Under the pieces are notes generated by a model, which saw nothing but the letters and a program-made list of their open reading frames with translations, was not told the origin of the DNA and made no database searches. This document shows positions 5,966 to 7,592 of a DNA stretch of 7,592 nucleotides, piece by piece. Source of the DNA: Spirochaetaceae bacterium (GTDB taxonomy: Bacteria > Spirochaetota > Spirochaetia > Treponematales > Breznakiellaceae); NCBI GenBank assembly GCA_031288215.1, contig JAITRV010000122.1:1-7592 (forward strand), given 5' to 3'. Made by a program: the position numbers and the translations under genes. How positions within the stretch are numbered: position 1 is the first letter of the stretch; each line of letters opens with the position of its first letter.

Positions 5966-5989
5966 CCGGGCTATCCGCTTCAATTCCTC

Positions 5990-6010
5990 GACTTTCCCCG
6001 CGGGAAAGTC
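5990..6010. repeat. Compact palindrome GACTTTCCC-CGC-GGGAAAGTC
   Basis: Nine-base arms (5990-5998 and 6002-6010) are perfect inverted repeats around a 3-base centre. The short, symmetric form would suit a dimeric regulator operator as well as a hairpin. Its position about 180 bp upstream of nagA and 160 bp upstream of the carboxypeptidase start allows either. No known operator consensus is recognised. Confidence 0.7.
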
Positions 6011-6047
6011 TGCGGGATTTCCGCTTCTATCCCTTTGCGCGTTCTCC

Positions 6048-6067
6048 GCGGCGGCTTTTTCCGCCGC
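6048..6067. repeat. GC-rich hairpin GCGGCGG / CCGCCGC
   Basis: Seven-base perfect arms (6048-6054 and 6061-6067) enclose the loop CTTTTT. Such repeats are common in GC-rich intergenic DNA, and no function is assigned. Confidence 0.6.
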
Positions 6068-6084
6068 ATGTGTCAACCGCAAAC

Positions 6085-6126
6085 AGGCGCAGGGATTCTA
6101 TGCGTTTACCGGCCCGCCCTGCGCCT
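6085..6126. repeat. 10-bp inverted repeat with 22-nt loop before the carboxypeptidase promoter
   Basis: AGGCGCAGGG (6085-6094) and CCCTGCGCCT (6117-6126) are perfect inverted repeats. The loop contains the right-hand 13-bp arm (6096-6108), so the two structures overlap in layout. The repeat ends 4 bp before the promoter-like TTGAGT. Confidence 0.75.
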
Positions 6127-6130
6127 CCCC

Positions 6131-6160
6131 TTGAGTATACTATAAATATACCGTAAGATA
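6131..6160 (+). promoter_or_regulatory. AT-rich promoter candidate for the carboxypeptidase gene
   Basis: TTGAGT (6131-6136), 17 nt, then TAAGAT (6154-6159) gives a spaced sigma-70-like pair with four of six matches in each box. Inside the spacer, TATACT and TATAAA could also serve as a -10. This is the only AT-rich stretch in several hundred bases. If the downstream -10 is used, transcription would begin within a few bases of the start codon and the mRNA would be nearly leaderless. Confidence 0.5.
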
Positions 6161-6169
6161 CATGAATCC

Positions 6170-7399
6170 GTGAAACCTTCTTGCTTTTTCTTACTCTTTT
6201 TTATCTCTTTTCTGGCCCTGGCCGCGCCGGATGATCCCCGGAGGGACGCGCCGGAATTGGGCTCCCGGGCCGCGGTCCTCCTGGACGCGGCCACCGGGGT
6301 GATCCTCTACTCGAAAAACGGGAACGAGGAAATCCCCCCCGCCTCCCTGACCAAACTGATGACCATCCACGTCGTCCTGACCGAGGCCGCCGCCCGGGGG
6401 ATCTCCGCGGAGGAGCGCTGGGACCTGCCCCGGGAAAGCTGGGCCCGGAACCAGCCCCCCCGGTCAAGCCTCATGCGGATAGGCCCGGGGCAGCGGGCAA
6501 ACCTCCGGGAACTGCTCCTGGGCCTGGCCGTCCCCTCGGGGAACGACGCCGCGGTGGCGGCGGCCCTCCGCTTCTACCCCCGGGTGGAGGAATTTACCCG
6601 GCGGATGAACGAGGAGGCCCGCCGCCTGGGCTTGGTCAAGACCCGTTTTACCGAGCCTTCGGGGATCTCCGAATATAACATCACCACCGCCGAAGAATTC
6701 GCCCTTTTCTGCCGGGAATACCTCCGGCTGCACCCGGAAACCCTGGAAAGCCTCCACTCGGTGCGGGAATTCACCTACCCCACCGAGGCCAATAGGGAAA
6801 GCCCTTCGGGAGGAGGGGGGCCCACTACGCACTACAACCGCAACAGCCTGCTGGGCCGGGTGGAGGGGGTGGACGGCCTCAAAACCGGCTATATCGACGA
6901 GGCGGGCTATAATATCGCCCTCACCGCGGAACGGGGGGGAAGCCGGTTTATCGCCGTTGTCCTGGGGGCCCCCGCGGAATACGGCGGCGACCGGATCAGG
7001 GACGCCGACGGTGAGCGGCTCCTGGAATGGGCCTTTGCCCACTACAAAACCCTGCGCCCCGCCCTGCCGGCCATCCCCCCGGTACGGGTCTGGAAAGGCC
7101 GGGAAGCGGCCCTGGACCTCGTCCCCGCCTCAGGGCCGGTGTGTACGGTTCTCGCCCACCGGGGATCAGCGCCCCTCCGCTGGGAAATCGAGGTGCGGAA
7201 CCCGGTGATCGCCCCGGTAACCGCCGCCGCTCCCCTGGGCCAGCTCATCCTCTCCGACCGGGAGGGGGAACTGCGGCGCATCCCCCTGCTCGCCGCCTCC
7301 GCCGTCGAACAGGGGGGCTTCTTCAAGCGCCTGTGGGATACGCTCGTGCTGTTCCTCACCGGCATGATAAGGGCAGCGGGGCCGGGGAATACCCCCTGA
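6170..7399 (+). CDS. dacF: D-alanyl-D-alanine carboxypeptidase (DacF/PBP5 family, S11)
   Basis: The protein is 409 aa. It removes the terminal D-Ala from peptidoglycan pentapeptides on the periplasmic side. A GTG start at 6170 gives a short signal peptide (KPS, then CFFLLFFISFLALA, cleavage near residue 19). No in-frame start exists just upstream and no good ribosome site is visible. All three penicillin-binding motifs are present: SLTK with nucleophile Ser 59 and Lys 62, SGN at 123-125, and KTG at 238-240. Residues about 295-375 form the PBP5-type beta-rich C-terminal domain. The final FFKRLWDTLVLFLTGMI (384-400) is a likely membrane anchor. Length fits the family. It is divergent from nagA, and its cell-wall role matches the NlpC/P60 lipoprotein across the intergenic region. 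The symbol dacF is by family resemblance; dacA- or dacC-type naming is equally possible. Confidence 0.93.
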   Translation: MKPSCFFLLFFISFLALAAPDDPRRDAPELGSRAAVLLDAATGVILYSKNGNEEIPPASLTKLMTIHVVLTEAAARGISAEERWDLPRESWARNQPPRSSLMRIGPGQRANLRELLLGLAVPSGNDAAVAAALRFYPRVEEFTRRMNEEARRLGLVKTRFTEPSGISEYNITTAEEFALFCREYLRLHPETLESLHSVREFTYPTEANRESPSGGGGPTTHYNRNSLLGRVEGVDGLKTGYIDEAGYNIALTAERGGSRFIAVVLGAPAEYGGDRIRDADGERLLEWAFAHYKTLRPALPAIPPVRVWKGREAALDLVPASGPVCTVLAHRGSAPLRWEIEVRNPVIAPVTAAAPLGQLILSDREGELRRIPLLAASAVEQGGFFKRLWDTLVLFLTGMIRAAGPGNTP

Positions 7400-7403
7400 C
7401 CGG

Positions 7404-7473
7404 TCCTCCCGGCATGGGCCGGCACAGGCCGGGGGATATCCCTGCCTGATCCCCCCGGCACGGTCCGGCACAA
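7404..7473 (+). repeat. Imperfect 24-bp direct repeat after the carboxypeptidase gene
   Basis: Segments 7404-7427 and 7450-7473 match at 20 of 24 positions. Both follow the pattern TCC-CCCGGCA, then GG, then CCGGCACA. They begin 5 nt after the stop codon and overlap the palindrome at 7427-7515. Confidence 0.65.
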
Positions 7474-7515
7474 GAGAGATCTGCCGGGGGGTCCTGTCAG
7501 GGAAATACCCCGGCC
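7427..7515. repeat. Large imperfect palindrome, 34-nt arms
   Basis: Segment 7427-7460 and the reverse complement of 7482-7515 agree at 28 of 34 positions without gaps, around a 21-nt loop. The inner 10 bp (CCCCCCGGCA with TGCCGGGGGG) and the outer 8 bp (GGCCGGGG with CCCCGGCC) are perfect. It lies 27 nt after the carboxypeptidase stop. It could terminate or protect the transcript, although no T run follows, or be an interspersed palindromic repeat of REP type. Confidence 0.75.
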
Positions 7516-7592
7516 GCCCCCTGTTCGCGACGTTGCTCTTGATGCCTACGGCATAACTGGTTCCTCTGCTCAAAAGGGGTCGCCCGGGGTAT
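7516..7592. other. Non-coding right edge of the window
   Basis: No gene start or RNA gene is recognised. A short palindrome ATGCC-TAC-GGCAT lies at 7542-7554. On the minus strand an open frame enters here, but it continues through the palindromic repeat and has no recognisable protein. It may be the start of a further repeat that continues past the edge. Confidence 0.45.

Larger units (their letters stand above)
5888..6108. repeat. 221-bp segment bounded by perfect 13-bp inverted repeats
   Basis: TAAACGCATAGAA (5888-5900) and TTCTATGCGTTTA (6096-6108) are exact reverse complements, 195 bp apart, and enclose several further hairpins. A 13-bp perfect match at this distance is unlikely by chance. 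The form suits a small non-autonomous mobile or interspersed repeat (MITE-like). I see no target-site duplication directly outside the arms and only one copy in the window, so mobility is unproven. Confidence 0.55.
5814..6169. other. Divergent intergenic region rich in palindromes, no convincing gene
   Basis: This 356-bp region separates nagA (minus) from the carboxypeptidase gene (plus). It holds at least five inverted repeats: 5927-5945 with 5949-5965; 5990-5998 with 6002-6010; 6048-6054 with 6061-6067; 6085-6094 with 6117-6126; and the distant 13-bp pair 5888-5900 with 6096-6108. An AT-rich promoter-like stretch lies at 6131-6160. Short open frames on both strands (for example a 90-codon one on the minus strand, 6082-5810) have no ribosome site or recognisable protein and run through the palindromes. 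I could not find a convincing nagA promoter. Confidence 0.7.

Noticed and set aside
6071..6076. Perfect TTGACA on the minus strand as a nagA -35 box
   Set aside because: The sequence 16-18 nt downstream is all G/C with no -10 resemblance; the nagA promoter remains unlocated.
5810..6082. 90-codon minus-strand open frame upstream of nagA
   Set aside because: It crosses three palindromes and overlaps the nagA start; no ribosome site or recognisable domain. It could be part of a repeat element but is not supported as a gene.

Overview
The window looks like chromosomal DNA from a spirochaete, most plausibly a gut-type treponeme (termite- or rumen-associated). Three things point that way: a lipoprotein joining an Ig-like 'YQWQ' domain to repeats of the form 'IAYGGGKFVAVG ... 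AYSTDGVTWTA', a layout typical of such treponemes; two Sec/lipobox lipoproteins in a short stretch; and a nag operon with spirochaete-like spacing. This placement rests on protein style and not on a database search. Composition is uneven. The right two-thirds (about 2500-7400) is very GC-rich with strong G/C at third codon positions, which produces many long false ORFs. The left third is more balanced, and the gene at 1701-2351 is visibly A-rich.

Layout, left to right. Positions 1-324 are non-coding: a 12-T run, a 22-C run, a possible promoter and several hairpins, one of them terminator-like. Positions 325-1560 (+) encode a surface lipoprotein with one Ig-like domain and six propeller-type repeats, closed by a clear intrinsic terminator at 1581-1614. 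Positions 1701-2351 (+) encode a conserved protein of unknown function with a distant look of the uracil-DNA glycosylase fold. A convergent gap follows at 2352-2527. A minus-strand operon runs 5813 to 2528: nagA, nagB, then a lipoprotein with an NlpC/P60-type peptidase domain. The genes overlap by 10 and 4 nt. Positions 5814-6169 form a divergent intergenic region crowded with palindromes, part of which is bounded by 13-bp inverted repeats. Positions 6170-7399 (+) encode a DacF/PBP5-type D-alanyl-D-alanine carboxypeptidase. The remainder to 7592 is non-coding and holds a large imperfect palindrome.

How the genes fit together. NagA deacetylates N-acetylglucosamine-6-phosphate and NagB deaminates and isomerises the product to fructose-6-phosphate, feeding glycolysis. 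The co-translated NlpC/P60 lipoprotein should sit on the outer face of a membrane and may cut peptidoglycan peptides. The divergent carboxypeptidase trims peptidoglycan stem peptides in the periplasm. The right half therefore reads as an amino-sugar and cell-wall turnover locus.

I did not find a clear undescribed multi-gene system. The items most worth following up are the 22-nt C tract upstream of the surface lipoprotein, the 18-bp in-frame tandem array in the NlpC/P60 lipoprotein, the 221-bp inverted-repeat-bounded segment between nagA and the carboxypeptidase gene, and the palindromic element after that gene.
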